Assembly: GCF_033568475.1 (NCBI RefSeq)
Contig: NC_133123.1
Location: 189,943,821 to 190,007,820, forward strand
From: Henckelia pumila
Lineage: Eukaryota > Streptophyta > Magnoliopsida > Lamiales > Gesneriaceae
Direction of reading: 5' to 3'
Length of the DNA stretch: 64,000 nucleotides
Positions 31,115 to 43,395 of the stretch are shown here, one piece after another. A model generated the notes under the pieces. It saw only the letters and a program-made list of their open reading frames with translations, had not been told where the DNA came from and ran no database searches. A program made the position numbers and the translations under genes. Positions within the stretch are counted from its first letter, which is position 1; every line of letters starts with the position of its first letter.

Positions 31115-33874
31115 TGAAATGTCGAGATAGATACCACTAATAAAATTATTTAATTTAATAAAGAAAATAAGGGATTTTTCAAAAATTTTCCCATGACCCA
31201 TTTGAAACCATTACATAGCCAACCTGTCACAGACAGGAATTCAGCAAAAGAAATAGACGCCTGATAAATTTAATCCAAATACGATAATCATAAAATCTAG
31301 AAAGGGGAAGTTTATCCCACTCAGTTGCGGAAAAAAAAATGTTAAGTTTACATGCCAAAAGTTTTAAAGCTGGGAAAACACCTCCTGCAAATGACAGAAA
31401 GCGTAAGAAAATATTCCACTCATAAATGAAAAGGCAACATCAGAGTTTGCGGAACAACTAAAGCACGTCGGTCAAGGGCCTGCACCACCGGAGACCTCGC
31501 TCTGGGGATCCTGCCCCTCAGCCTCTAGATAAAAGTCATCACCTGAAAACAAATAAGTGGAGTGAGTCGAAAGACTCAGCAAGAATATAGGGGGGAATAA
31601 CGAGTACTACATAAATACAAACACAGGCAGATTAAAAATAGCTTGTAATAAAATAATTTTGTGCCCTTAACTTAAAATGAGTGAAATTTAAATGAAGGGT
31701 ATGAACATGAATGAACAAATACATGGCTAAGTCGAACATAAGCATAAAGCTGAGTAAACTATACGGAATATTGACATAAATATTTGAACTTAGATCCTTG
31801 GGTCGTGACTCTGTGATTTCGATCATGATCATGGCTGCAGTGCACTATGCCGCAAGGAGACCAAGTAAAACCCAACCCATCTTGCTCATACTTGGTAAGG
31901 GAGGCCAAAATTTCTCTCAAACCCACACATACACGTAAATATTTGGTAAGGTAGGCCAAAACGTCTCTCAGCCCCACACATACACGTCGGTGGTAAGGTA
32001 GGCCAGAATGTCTCCCAACCCCACACATACACGTAAATAAATATAGTCACAACCAATTCACTTCGTTCGAAAAAGATAATTTTCTTTCATCCATGAATAT
32101 GGGACTTAGCATGCATAAAGAAAATATGTCGTAAATGTAGAAATGATGTAATGTAAATATTAAGCGATAATAATGCATATGACTCACACAAGGGTGATCG
32201 GGATGGTGATTTTAACTCAAAATTTGCACTTAGGACTCCTCGGAGCGTTTCGCCCGTAAAATGTATGAATCGCTTGATTCTTACCCAAAAAGGATTTTGG
32301 TTGAAACCACGACTCCTCGTCACTTAGAACTAAGTAGGGAAATCATCCTCGGGATTTATTTCCTAAGCGACCATTTTATAAAATTTAAATTTCGGGCAGC
32401 AGCCCTATTGGTTTCAAAAATTTTGTACCTAGCCAAACAAAACTCTAGAACCCGACCGAAACTTATCCAAATTGATTCCCGCTTGAACCGACGTATTCCC
32501 AACATCCTAGACCATTTCCGAACCCGATCCCTTACCCAAAAACCCGAGTTTGAAACCCTGTCTCGAACAGCTTCTCGACAGCCTGCCCAAAGCCCAAAAA
32601 TTCTGCTCATGTCCTAGCTATACATCCATTGAACTTCTTAGCTAAGTGACTCCCATCTCCCAAGCTAGTGAACTAGGACCACAACCATTGAATTAGACTC
32701 ACTATCACCATCAATCCAATTCTACAAACCTCCTAAACTCAGCAACTACAGTAGACCCTAGCCGACCTCAAAGTCGAGCCCTTCCTTACCCTCACATTCG
32801 AAACTCCCTCCCATCCAACCTACAAATCGACTTCGAACCTTCTTAGAAGCTACCATGTGAACTACATAACAACCATGGTAGTCCTAAATCACCATCCAAC
32901 TCATCACCAAACACAACCGACCAAACCAAGCATTTACATGATTGACAAATTTTCTGGAAATTTTGGCATCGTAAGAACATAATTTCTGGAAATTATCGAA
33001 AACTCAAGGCATAAACATAATCATATTACCAGTTCATAACCATTCCAAAACTCATCAAACGATATAATTTTTCCAGCAAAACTAAGGACAAGAAATCAAT
33101 TATGTGCAGTTCGTTTAAGTGCATTTCAAAAAAAAAATTCCAGAGAGTACAATACACACAATATATATACTAATCTACAAGGGGAAAAGAAGAAGTATAT
33201 CCTTGCCTAGCTAAGGAATTCAAAGAACAAGAAATAAAAAGAAGATGGGGAAGCTTGCAGCTGAACAAGCTGAGGAATGGCATTGCTCGATTGAGCTGGA
33301 ATCGAGCTGGGAACGAGCTCCAAACCTCGACCAGCTAGCCTAGGATCGATCCACTGGAGAAGAATTGAAGATGGAGATGCTAAGAGAAGATGGAGAGTGA
33401 AGCCGATGCTTCCTTGGGACAGAACAGGGCGTTCTCGGCTGTTGTGTGTGTTTGTGTGCGTGAGTTGTGTGAGTTTTTTTTTTTTTTTTGTGTATGTGAA
33501 TGTGTGGCTAGGATTGAACCTTGTGCTAGATTAGATAACCCTAGAAAAAAAAAATGGAAGTGTTAAGAAATTTAGGGGAAAAGTGCTATACACTAAAAAA
33601 AAATGTCAAACCAATAAATAAATTAGGACTACAATTTAAATCGTACTAAATAAAAATATAACCTTAAAATTCTAATTTAAAATATTAAATTTGATTTTAC
33701 TAGTCCGGGAATTAACATGATATTTTTCGCAAAAAGTTAAAAATAATAAATTCTAATGCGCGGAAGAATATAATATTTAGCCAAATAATCATAGAAAATT
33801 AAAATAATTAAAATAATAAATATTAAAGACTAATTTAGGCATGAAAATTAAATTAAGAAATTTTAGGCGTCACA
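31115..33874 (-). mobile_element. Solo LTR, 2.76 kb, inserted in Athila-B
   Basis: Bounded by TG (31115) and CA (33874) and flanked by a perfect 5-bp duplication GTTTG (31110-31114, 33875-33879). There is no primer site, polypurine tract or coding domain inside. It therefore fits a solo LTR left after recombination between two LTRs. Minus orientation is preferred because that strand begins TGTGACGCC, a start seen in chromovirus-type LTRs; this is not proven. A 49-51-bp tandem repeat of three copies lies at 31892-32034. Open frames at 32261-32617 are not supported as genes. Confidence 0.8.
31892..32034. repeat. Three-copy tandem repeat inside the solo LTR
   Basis: Units start with TTGGTAAGG-type bases at 31892, 31943 and about 31990. 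Each contains GGCCA(A/G)AA and CCCACACATACACGT. The period is about 49-51 bp. Confidence 0.85.
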
Positions 33875-34226
33875 GTTTGTTTCTTTGAAAAACAAAATGT
33901 GAAAATTAGAAGAAGAAAAATGAAAAATGGCCTATGATGATGAATTGGAAAAAGAAAATTAGTTTATAATCTAGTGTTGGAGACATTGTATCTTGAGTTC
34001 TCACCTTTTATGCACTATAGCCTTGAATGTCGATACTCCTGATAAGTAGAAAAAGTTTTGTGGATTTTGTAAGTGGATTGGATAATTTGACTCTTAACTT
34101 TGGTGACTTATGCTCAAGACCGAGGTAGACTTATACAAGCATGGAAATGATTTAGGCAGTTTAACTGAAAAATATTTATTGAATGTTTAAAAGTTTCCAA
34201 AGCAACAGGAAAAATTCTCTTACAAC

Positions 34227-34382
34227 TCCATCCGGGCCTGGAAAGGGATTGAAATCCTAATAACCAATCCATGGCTAAGTGCGGATAAAATGGTGTTGAT
34301 GCTCCATCCGAGCTATAAACGAGGGGATTGAAATTCGAATCCTATCGTTTGTTATAGCTAAGTTGCGGGTAATTTATGGGGC
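34227..34382 (+). repeat. Athila-B 3' block: two copies of the CCATCCGGGC unit
   Basis: Units start at about 34227 (CTCCATCCGGGCCTGG) and 34303 (CTCCATCCGAGCTATAAACG). Each ends in GGCTAAGTGCGGAT or AGCTAAGTTGCGGGTAATT. The second unit is close to Athila-A unit 3, sharing GAGGGGATTGAAATTCGAAT. Confidence 0.65.
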
Positions 34383-34758
34383 TAAAATAAAATAAAAACA
34401 GGGTGCAAAATCCGATAATTTTATGAAAAAATTGTAATCACTGAAAAAGTCATTTTGATTTATGTGAGTAAAAATTGAACTTGGTGGAGAGTATTTTGAA
34501 ACTAGAGAGCGGGGTTAATGACTCTTTGAGGCTTACTGGTTGAATGATTTGATCGAAAGTTAGATGGATAGATGAGATTGGCTAATCACACACACACGAG
34601 GACTCTTGAGAAAATTAGCTACACATGGATTAATTGTTAAACATCTGAGGCCAGTTGGGTTATTCTAGTTTTACTTATTTCTTGTGTGTTTTTAATTCCT
34701 TGTGCGTCTTAGTGTTTTGTTTGTTTTGTTTTGTTTTGTTTTGCTCGGGACTAGCAAA

Positions 34759-34778
34759 AGTTCAAATTTGGGGGGATT
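34759..34778 (+). other. Athila-B polypurine tract
   Basis: AGTTCAAATTTGGGGGGATT directly precedes the TG of the 3' LTR. Confidence 0.75.
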
Positions 34779-36088
34779 TGATAAGTGCAATTTTTGCACT
34801 TATATTTTATATGATTTAGCTTGGCTTTTGTTGTGTTTTGAGTGATATTATGCATTTCTTTTGTTGTTAGTGTCGTTTGCAGGAATTCAAGTGATATTTA
34901 TTTTAGTTAATCAAAAGAGTCAAAAAGATGCAAAAAAAAAAGTGAATAAAAGAGAAGAGGAAAAATGAATTTAATTTGAACAGGTCGGCGCCCCAGCGCC
35001 TGAATTCTAGCGCTCCAGCGCTATACGGAGTCTTCCAAAAGGTAAAAAGTCGAGGAAATAGCGCTCCAGCGCTATCAAACCAGCGCTCCAGCGCTGTTGA
35101 GGAAATTGGACGGGCGCTCCAGCGCTACGCAGTCTCCTAAAATTTGGAATGTTTTGATCGAGTTTTAAAAGGAATTTTACAACTTATTCTGGAGGTTACG
35201 AGGGTTTAGAGAGAATTCAGAGCATAAGGACGAATATTGAGAGTTTTGAACTGCACAAGAGCTCGAGAATTTGGTACGAAGACTGAAGACGACGGCATCC
35301 GGCGACGGAGAAGCTTCATTCTAATTCGTTCTAGTTTCTCTTTGAACTCTAATTTTCTTAGTTTATGGATTGTTGGAAAAACATGTCTTATTTGATTTAG
35401 TCTAGAGGTAGGCGGATCTTGACTGAAAATCATGATTGAGATATTTTGATTTATATATTTAAATTTTTTCGCACAGTTTATTTGTGTTTTCCTGATTTTA
35501 ATGCTTTCAATTTACTGGTCATATATTGAATGATAATTTATTTAGAATCTATCACTCAAGAGAGGAGATTTTGAATATGACATAGGAAAATACATCTTTG
35601 GTGTTTATATTGTTCGAGAGACATATAACTCCATAGAAGTCATTAGAAGAATTTTTGTGCCATTTAACGGATTTAATAATTGAACTTAGATAGAGATATT
35701 GAGTTTGTTATTGAATACGAATTTCTGCTTGACACTCGAGAGAGGTAGTAGAAAATAATAGGGATTCTTGGCTAATAAACTAGAATATTTTAAAATTGAA
35801 CAATCATTAGAAATAAATTGTGGTGGACAGTCAAGTGAAGTCAAACCTCTAGCATTCATCTCTTTTTGAATTTTTCTCTCGTGAACTCGTGGTTATTTAA
35901 TTTTATTTATTGCAATTTTTAGTTTTATTAAAATCAAACTATTTTTGTAGCTCTACATAGGATTAGGATTATAATAGTTGCAAATATTTGATATAATATC
36001 ATTTATTCATTATCTGTGGGATCGACTTGGACTTAATTCCTATATTATAACTTGACATCGTGCGCTTGCGAGCGAAAAACACGCGAAA
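34779..36088 (+). repeat. Athila-B 3' LTR
   Basis: 1310 bp, starting TGATAAGTGCAATTTTTGCA. Its last two bases are AA where the 5' copy has CA, so the terminal dinucleotide is mutated. The perfect ACAGG duplication right after it fixes the end at 36088. Motif pairs lie at 34987-35128. One internal deletion relative to the 5' copy is near 35395. Confidence 0.93.
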
Positions 36089-36093
36089 ACAGG

Positions 36094-36213
36094 CAACACT
36101 AGAAAGCGAAGAGGAATACTTCGATCTGAATTTCTTAATCTCTGATCATGTTCTTCTATACGCTCTTCTATCTGTATTCTTTTCTTTGTATTCTCTCTCT
36201 GTTTCTCTTTTGT
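36094..36213. other. Ancestral flank between Athila-B and the hAT element
   Basis: T/C-rich. On the minus strand it follows a TATA-like TATTTAAGAG (58020-58030) once the hAT cluster is skipped. It could be a promoter or LTR leader on minus (inference). No open frame is supported. Confidence 0.35.
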
Positions 36214-37379
36214 TCTCTACACAATGTTCTAAAAAGTGTTGGGCGGTATGCAGGAGGTCACCCACCGCCTTGCGCTTAAACGCTTAGGCGGCCGCCCAGG
36301 CGGTCCCAGACGGTTTTTTTTAGGTTAAATATCTGATTATTTTAGTTCGATCCATCTTAAATTTTTCCAATAATTCGTCTTTATCGAATTCATCTACTTA
36401 AGTGATGTTTTTTAGTCTAAATATCTAATTATTTTTGTTCATCTTAATATTTATCAAATAATTCTTCTTTATCAAATTCAAACTTGAAATACATGACATA
36501 TTTCTGGTCTTCATCTGCTACAAATTGATGGGCAAATACGTAAAATAATCTTTCTTAAAAAAATAAAATAAAAAAGTTATATATGTTAATCTATGTAGTA
36601 GCCCGAACCCAGTTTTAGTGAGTAATTGCTAATTAATCCAATTAACATGATTAAGGGAATGTCAATTGGATTAACGGAGGAAAAATTGACCCAGAATGAT
36701 CAGAAATGGTCCGGAGGGTCAGGCAGAACGGAAGCAACGTTCAGGGAACGGAAGCAACGTTCTGCAGCTGATGTCGTCCGTGACGTCAAACAATATTATG
36801 TCATTGCTTACGCACTTGATGGGACATCGAAAGCAACGATGGGGATCGGAAGCAACGTTTGTCAGGCATAACGGATGCAACGATGAGGAATGAACGTTCC
36901 GTTCGTAGTCTATAAATAGGGGTGCCGAGATTCACATTTGAGCACACCAATCACCTCTTCTCTCTCGTTTTTCAGCCTTCTAGCTTAGATCTAGGGCATT
37001 CTAGGCGTCCCATCGGGAATCCAAAAGTGGCGTAGCGATCTAGGCGTCGTAGCGGAGCTGTGGCCTAGTTTTAGGCAATTGACAGCAAAGGGCTTACAAC
37101 GGACGAAGGTATAGTTTTTTCTTCCTAAAAATATTTAGGAGTATGCAATAGCTTAGTTAAGGCTTTTAGAGTACTATAATGATGTTAGTATCATTTGGCA
37201 TTGTAGTGCGGATTATAGGCGTAGACCCAGAGCTGGTAAAGCGCGCCTAGTATTTGAGTTACGAAAGTACTGTTCAAGATATCCTGACTGAGTATGCATG
37301 TATTATGTGACTGCCTGATTTTATGCTGCATACATTTGCATCTTGAGCTATCTTTTTGAGATGTCTGTTAGTAGGGTTT

Positions 37380-39428
37380 TGTAAGGACCCGATATTATAT
37401 ATTAATTAATTTGTGTGTTAAAAATATGTATTTATAAATATCGGTTTATAGACGATATTAAAATGAATATGTTATTAATAGAGCACACAGGAGTTGAAAT
37501 AACTCGAACCGGGTCAAGTTTGAACCCCGAATGAATAAAATAAGACACACATTAAAGCAATACATATCTGATTAAATAGATATGGATATATATATTCAGA
37601 CCGTTTCTCTCTCCTCACGCGTTCATCGTCATCCCCGTCTGTATCGTTTTCCTTTTCATTTCAAAATCTTTCCGTCACTGTAAATGTCCGTATCTCCTTC
37701 GTTTTTGGCCGGATTTCAAAAGTAAATATAGTTCCGGAATCCTCGCGACGAGAGCTATCTTTCGGTACCCATATTTCATATTTTTATTGAAATTTCCGAA
37801 AACCCGTCCCACCAGCCGCCGTCGTTCGCCGCCGCCGATCGTCGCCGGAGTTTAGGGGTAGGTTGTGTTAGTTGTTTAACCCTTTAATTCCAAGCTTTGA
37901 GGTATAATTTTGAATTTAGGGTTTCGAATTTTGGGTATTTTGATTCAATTGACATCCGATAATTGATATTTGATTTATTATTGTTTGTAGGTATTATATC
38001 GAAGTCGATTGAAGGTATTCGATATTTTTCAGAATTTATTTGGGATTTATTTCGAATTTCCAGATTTTTTATATTGGGGATTTTCGAATTTAAGTGTTGA
38101 TTATTCATTAATTGAGTGTTTAGATGCTCTAGAAAATATAAATGCGAATTTTCGAAATTTGTAGGAATTTTCGGAAAATTCAGATTGTTCTACTTGGGGT
38201 ATTTTGACTTTTAGAGTCGTATATTCGATATTTTGTCATTGATAGGATGTTTTAATATTTAATATGAATTTTAGGATTTATGAGCAATTTTTCTGGAATT
38301 ACAGATTCTGAAATTTTGGGATTGGAATATCCGAGAAATACTTGAGATATTTCTGTGGTAATTAAGTGTCGGTTGAGGTACGTATGAGCTGTTTATATTA
38401 CGACGCCTATAATGGCATGTAATGATATTCAGTATTTTGTAATGAGTGATAATGTGTTTTATGTGCTTACGTGGATTATATGATTTCATTCACTCATTTA
38501 CAAGTTTACATAGCACGTTGAGCCTTGACTCCTTTGATTGCTATTGATATTGATCTCTTGAGATGTATTGAGTCATCATGGAGCGAGTGACATTGTTTTA
38601 GTGCACTCCTAAGATAGCATGAGGCACGGACAGGTAGCTCCTGTTGCCCTCCGATGCTACGTACGACACTCCTGATGACAACATGAGGCTGGACGGGTTG
38701 CTCCTGTCACCCTCCGATGCTACGTGTATGGATTAGCAGTGATGATTCGAGGTCTGCTGCGTTCCTGGCACGGGTGGCCACTGAGTTTATTGTGATACGA
38801 TTATTTGGACTCCTTTTGGTATCCCTTATTTCATTGAGACCTGTCACGCATTACATTGCATTTCATTGCATTGTACTTGATTTTATTCATGTCAGTTATA
38901 TTTGTTGTAATTTTTATAGTTCGTCGTACTGGGGTCCGACCCCTGTTTTCTTTTTATGCTGTGGTTGTTTGTGATTCCATAGCAGGTTATCCAGGGGGAT
39001 TTGACGCATCTGGTGGAGCGTCATCTAGTGGTACCCAGTGAGGCGAGCGTGGAGTCGAGGTCCGAGATATATGTATATATATTATTTTAGCGAGTTTTAT
39101 ATTTGCCGGGGTGATGCCCTGTGTATCTGTATAAATAGTTTTGGACCTTGTTTTGAATTTTTAATTGTGTGATCGAGCCTTGCCGGCTCTGCATGTGTTT
39201 AGTCCTGGCCAGTGCGGCTATAGGTTTGTAAATTGGAGTTGTGACTCTATTTTCGAGTATATATTGCTGGTTGTGTTGTACAGGTTTTTGGGATGTCCTA
39301 TTTACGAATAGGTCATGCCGAAATTTCTGTAGGCCCAAACGCAAATTTTTAACTCGTTTTCGCTGTTTACATTAATTAATCCTGGTTGTTTGATCATTAA
39401 ATATTGAATCAGGACACGGGCCCTTTCA
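37380..39428 (+). repeat. TE4 5' LTR
   Basis: 2049 bp. Contains a two-copy repeat (about 38602-38727) with shared CCCTCCGATGCTACGT. No canonical TATAAATA was found. Open frames such as 37884-38108(-) and 38717-38974 recur in the 3' LTR and are not genes. Confidence 0.95.
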
Positions 39429-39430
39429 TT

Positions 39431-39442
39431 TGGTATCAGAGC
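39431..39442 (+). other. TE4 primer binding site (initiator tRNA-Met type)
   Basis: TGGTATCAGAGC, 2 nt after the LTR end. Complementary to initiator tRNA-Met, as usual in chromoviruses. Confidence 0.9.
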
Positions 39443-39696
39443 GTATACTGGGATATGCTCGAACTAGAGTCTAGGACACTCGAGTTTAGACACTAACAAA
39501 ATGGTTGCGTATGTGTGTGACTACTTGTTCTTACGTGACTTACTTGTGGTGTTTATTTTTGAATGTATTTGTTAGAACCAGTAGTTCTTGGCTTTAGAAC
39601 TTAGTTTATGAATTCTATTAGAACTCTGAGTTCCTATCATAGTTTTCTGTTTGTTAAGTTATTTTTGCCTGTATTTAAATCCTTGTATCTTGTAGA

Positions 39697-40872
39697 ATGG
39701 CACCAGGAGGAAGAGGTAGAAAAGGGAAGGAAGTTGTAGAAGAGTCTGCAGCGGAAACTGTTAGAAATCTTGATGATATTGTCAGGGGAAGACGTGGTCG
39801 ACCAGCTGTTCAGCCTCCGAAAGATGTGGAATTAGAGATGGAACAACAACCACGGGTGAATCCTGACAAGGGAAAAGCTGTTCAGGCTGAGGCTGATCAA
39901 GTAGCCCAATTGACTGAGAAAATGGGAGGAATACGATTAATAATTTCTCAATTTCAGGAGTTGCGTCCGCAAAAGTTCTTTGGCAATGAAGGAAGTGAGA
40001 AAGCTGCTAGTTGGTTGAAAAGTCTCAACAATATGTTTAATGGACTAGAATATCCTGATGACATTCGACTGAAGTTAGTTCCTTTTCAGCTGAAAGACCG
40101 AGCGCAACTGTGGTGGGAAACGACAACAGAAACACTTTCTGATTCTGGTGAAAAGATCACATGGGAAGTATTTTGTAAGCATTTTGCACAAGAATATGCA
40201 CCACCATCTTATTATTCTGCTAAAGAAGATGAATTTAATCTGTTGGTGCAAGGCAATAAATCTGTTGCTGAATATGCTTCTCAATTTTCTGCTCTTTTGC
40301 CTTATGTCCCACATGTTGCAAAGAATGATCGGTCAAAGCTTTCACATTTTCTGAAGGGGCTTACACGAACTATCCATACACTGGTAACTACTGGATCTCC
40401 ATCGACTTATATGAAAGCAGTAGAAAAGGCAAAGAAGATTGAAGCGAGTCTACTCAGGGGTGAACCACAATCAATCCCAGCATCTGTTCCTCAAGGAGCT
40501 GGAAGCAGTTCACAGACACCAATGGGTTTACCTTCATATCAGCCTATTCAATTTTCTCAGCAAGCAAAAAGGCCTTGGTTTAAAGCTAAGGGGAAACCAT
40601 TTAAAAAGAAACAGCAGTCTAGTTCATCGAGTTCCAGTGGTAGTCGTGCAGAAAGTTCAGTTGGAACGTCTGGTAGGGTATACTGTGACAGATGTGGTGG
40701 TAAGCATTTGAGTGCACATTGTACAGGATTTCCAGGAACTTGTTATACTTGTGGGCAGGCTGGACATTCGTCTCGAGTATGTCCAAATTCTGGAAGACAG
40801 CAATTTCAGCCACAACAGTTTGGCCAGTTTCCTGGACGACCATCATTCAGACCATATGCTCATGTACCATAG
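39697..40872 (+). pseudogene. TE4 gag
   Basis: 391 codons from the ATG at 39697 (MAPGGRGRKGKEVVEESAAE). A basic N-terminus leads to the capsid core at about residues 85-235 (KFFGNEGSEKAASWLKSLNN, AQLWWETTTETL). Two zinc knuckles follow at about 330-342 (CDRCGGKHLSAHC) and 349-362 (CYTCGQAGHSSRVC). The TAG at 40870-40872 is in frame with the protease at 40984, and the sequence between is Gln/Pro-rich linker. It may therefore be a nonsense mutation in a gag-pol frame, or a real gag stop. Gag itself looks intact. Confidence 0.85.
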
Positions 40873-40983
40873 TTTGCTCCTACACAGCCTTATATTCCAG
40901 TACAGTCCACTCAGCAGCCTAGGTATCCATCTTCTCAGAGTCAGCAGCGTTTTCCAGGTCCACAGCAGGCTCAAGTCCATGCT

Positions 40984-41730
40984 ATGACTCAGGATCAGGC
41001 ACAAGATGCACCTGGGGGAGTTATTGCAGGTATTTGTTATATTTTTGAGTATCCTGCACGTATCTTGATAGAAACAGGAGCATCTCATTCATTTTTATCT
41101 GTTACATTTGCTGATGAGCATGAGATTGATTTTACTCCGTTATTGGATACTGTGTCTGTTGCTACTCCTGCTGGTGTTTTCTTGATGTCTAATGAGATAG
41201 TTTTGAATTGTGTGATTAGATTTGAGGATAAGATAATGATAACCAATCTAATCAAACTAGCTATGTCTGATTTTGACTGTATCTTGGGTATGGATACACT
41301 GATGAATTATAGAGCTACTGTTGATTGTTTCCATGGCATTGTGAGATTTAGACCGTATTATGGCAATAAGTGGAATTTTTATGGTGGTGATTCACAATCT
41401 CGCATTCCATTAGTATCGGCAATGGAAATGTTTAGATTATTATCGATAGGAAATGAAGGATTTATGATTTATGCTCTAGATGCGACGAAGGAAGAGAAAT
41501 TGAAAGTTTCAGATATTCCTGTCGTTAAGGATTTTCCTGATGTATTTCCTGATGAGATTCCGGGTTTTCCACCTCAAAGGGAAATAGATCTTAGCATTGA
41601 ATTAATGCCAGGGACAAGTCCTATTTTTCGAGCCCCATATCGATTAGCTCCAGCAGAATTGAAAGAACTCAAGACGCAATTGCAAGATTTGCTGGAAAAA
41701 GGTTATATTAGACCAAGTGTATCACCTTAG
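40984..41730 (+). pseudogene. TE4 protease and RT N-terminus
   Basis: Same frame as gag. The protease active site reads RILIETGASHSFLS: the codon at 41071-41073 is GAA, so Glu replaces the catalytic Asp, which normally abolishes retropepsin activity. Later strands (FDCILGMDTLMNYRA) are normal. The RT leader (FPDEIPGFPPQREIDLSIEL, YRLAPAELKELKTQLQDLLE) ends at a TAG (41728-41730), after which homology continues in the same frame. Confidence 0.85.
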
Positions 41731-41745
41731 GGTGCTCCAGTCTTT

Positions 41746-43395
41746 GTGAAGAAGAAAGACGGAACGATGAGAATGTGCATCGATTATCGGCAATTGAATC
41801 AGGCTACTGTGAAGAATAAGTATCCTTTGCCACGAATTGATGACTTGTTTGATCAGTTGCAGGGTACATCTGTATATTCTAAAATTGATCTTCGTTCCGA
41901 ATATCATCAACTTCGAGTTCGAGAGACAGATGTTTCCAAGACAGCATTTCGAACGCGTTACGGACATTATGAATTCTTAGTTGTGCCTTTCGGGTTGACT
42001 AATGCTCCAGCGGTTTTTATGGATTTAATGAATCGTGTGTTTCGGGAGTTTATAGATCGATTTGTTATCGTTTTCATTGATGACATTTTGATTTATTCTA
42101 AGTCAAGGAAGGAGCATAAAGAACATTTAACATTAGTTCTTCAGACACTCAGAACATCACAATTATATGCTAAGTTTTCGAAGTGTGAATTTTGGCTGGA
42201 CAGAGTATTATTTCTAGGACATGTGATATCAGCACAAGGGGTATCTGTCGATCCTAGTAAAATTGAAGCTGTTCTTAATTTGTCTCGACCAACCAATGTC
42301 TCTGAGATTCGTAGCTTTTTGGGTTTGGCTGGATATTACAGGCGTTTCATCAAGGGATTTTCTGAAATAGCTAGGCTTATGACTATATTGACGCAAAAAG
42401 ATCGACGTTTTGTGTGGACTGAGGAATGTGAAGCTAGTTTTCAGACTTTGAAAGAGAAATTGACTACGGCTCCAGTACTAGCATTACCTTCAGGCTCAGG
42501 TGGATTTGTTGTCTGTACAGATGCTTCTTTGAATGGACTGGGTTGTGTTTTGATGCAAAATGGATGCGTGATTGCGTATGCATCTCGTCAATTGAAACCA
42601 CATGAGACTCGTTATCCAGTTCATGATTTAGAATTGGCTGCCATTGTGCATGCATTGAAAATATGGCGTCATTATCTGTACGGTGAGCAGTTTGTGATTT
42701 ATTCCGATCATAAGAGTCTGAAATATTTATTCACACAGCCTGATTTGAATATGAGACAACGTCGATGGTTGGAACTGCTTAAGGATTTTGACTGTGATAT
42801 TCAATACCAGCCAGGAAACGTGAATCAAGTTGCAGATGCTTTGAGCAGAAAAGTTCATACTAAGATGTTGGCATCTTTAACTCTTTCTAAAGTTCATGAG
42901 CATTTGAGAACTTCAGGATGGACTTATCGAGCTAAAGGTAATCATTTCATAGTTTCATCTATTCAAGTTGAACCACGAATAATTTCAAAAATCAAAGCAG
43001 CACAAAAGACTGATCCATATATTCATCATTTGAAAGAATTAACTCCAGCTGGTCAGTCAGGGAAATTTCTTGTTGCTTCTGATGGATGTTTGCATTATAA
43101 TGGTAGACTTGTGGTTCCGAATTTGATAGATTTGAAAGACGATATACTACGAGAAGCTCATTGTAGTCGACATAGTGTATATCCTGAAATTAGAAAGATG
43201 TATCATATCTTGAAAGCCCATTACTGGTGGGAAGGTATGAAGAATGATATTTCTGATTTTGTGGCTAAGTGTTTGACGTGTCAACAAGTTAAGGCTGAAA
43301 GAATGAGACCAGGTGGTATGTTACTTAGTCTTGAAGTACCACAGTGGAATTGGGAACATTACTATGGATTTCGTGACACACCTACCTCGATCTAA
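41746..43395 (+). pseudogene. TE4 reverse transcriptase, RNase H and integrase N-terminus
   Basis: 549 open codons in the gag frame. [53 protein letters not shown] and catalytic [10 protein letters not shown]. RNase [35 protein letters not shown] and [13 protein letters not shown], so its D-E-D core is present. Integrase zinc region: [20 protein letters not shown] and [16 protein letters not shown]. The frame is lost by a single-base-type shift near 43360, at the start of the integrase core. Confidence 0.9.

Larger units (their letters stand above)
21839..36088 (+). mobile_element. Athila-type retrotransposon 'Athila-B', full length with nested solo LTR
   Basis: The LTRs (21839-23176 and 34779-36088) are flanked by a perfect 5-bp duplication ACAGG (21834-21838 and 36089-36093). 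The interior has a tRNA-Asp-type primer site, a long gag-PR frame, RT, RNase H, IN, an ORF3 and a polypurine tract. It is 14250 bp long because a 2.76-kb solo LTR (31115-33874) sits in its 3' region; its own length is about 11.5 kb. Gag and PR are unbroken over 905 codons, while RT and IN carry stops and frameshifts. Confidence 0.93.
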
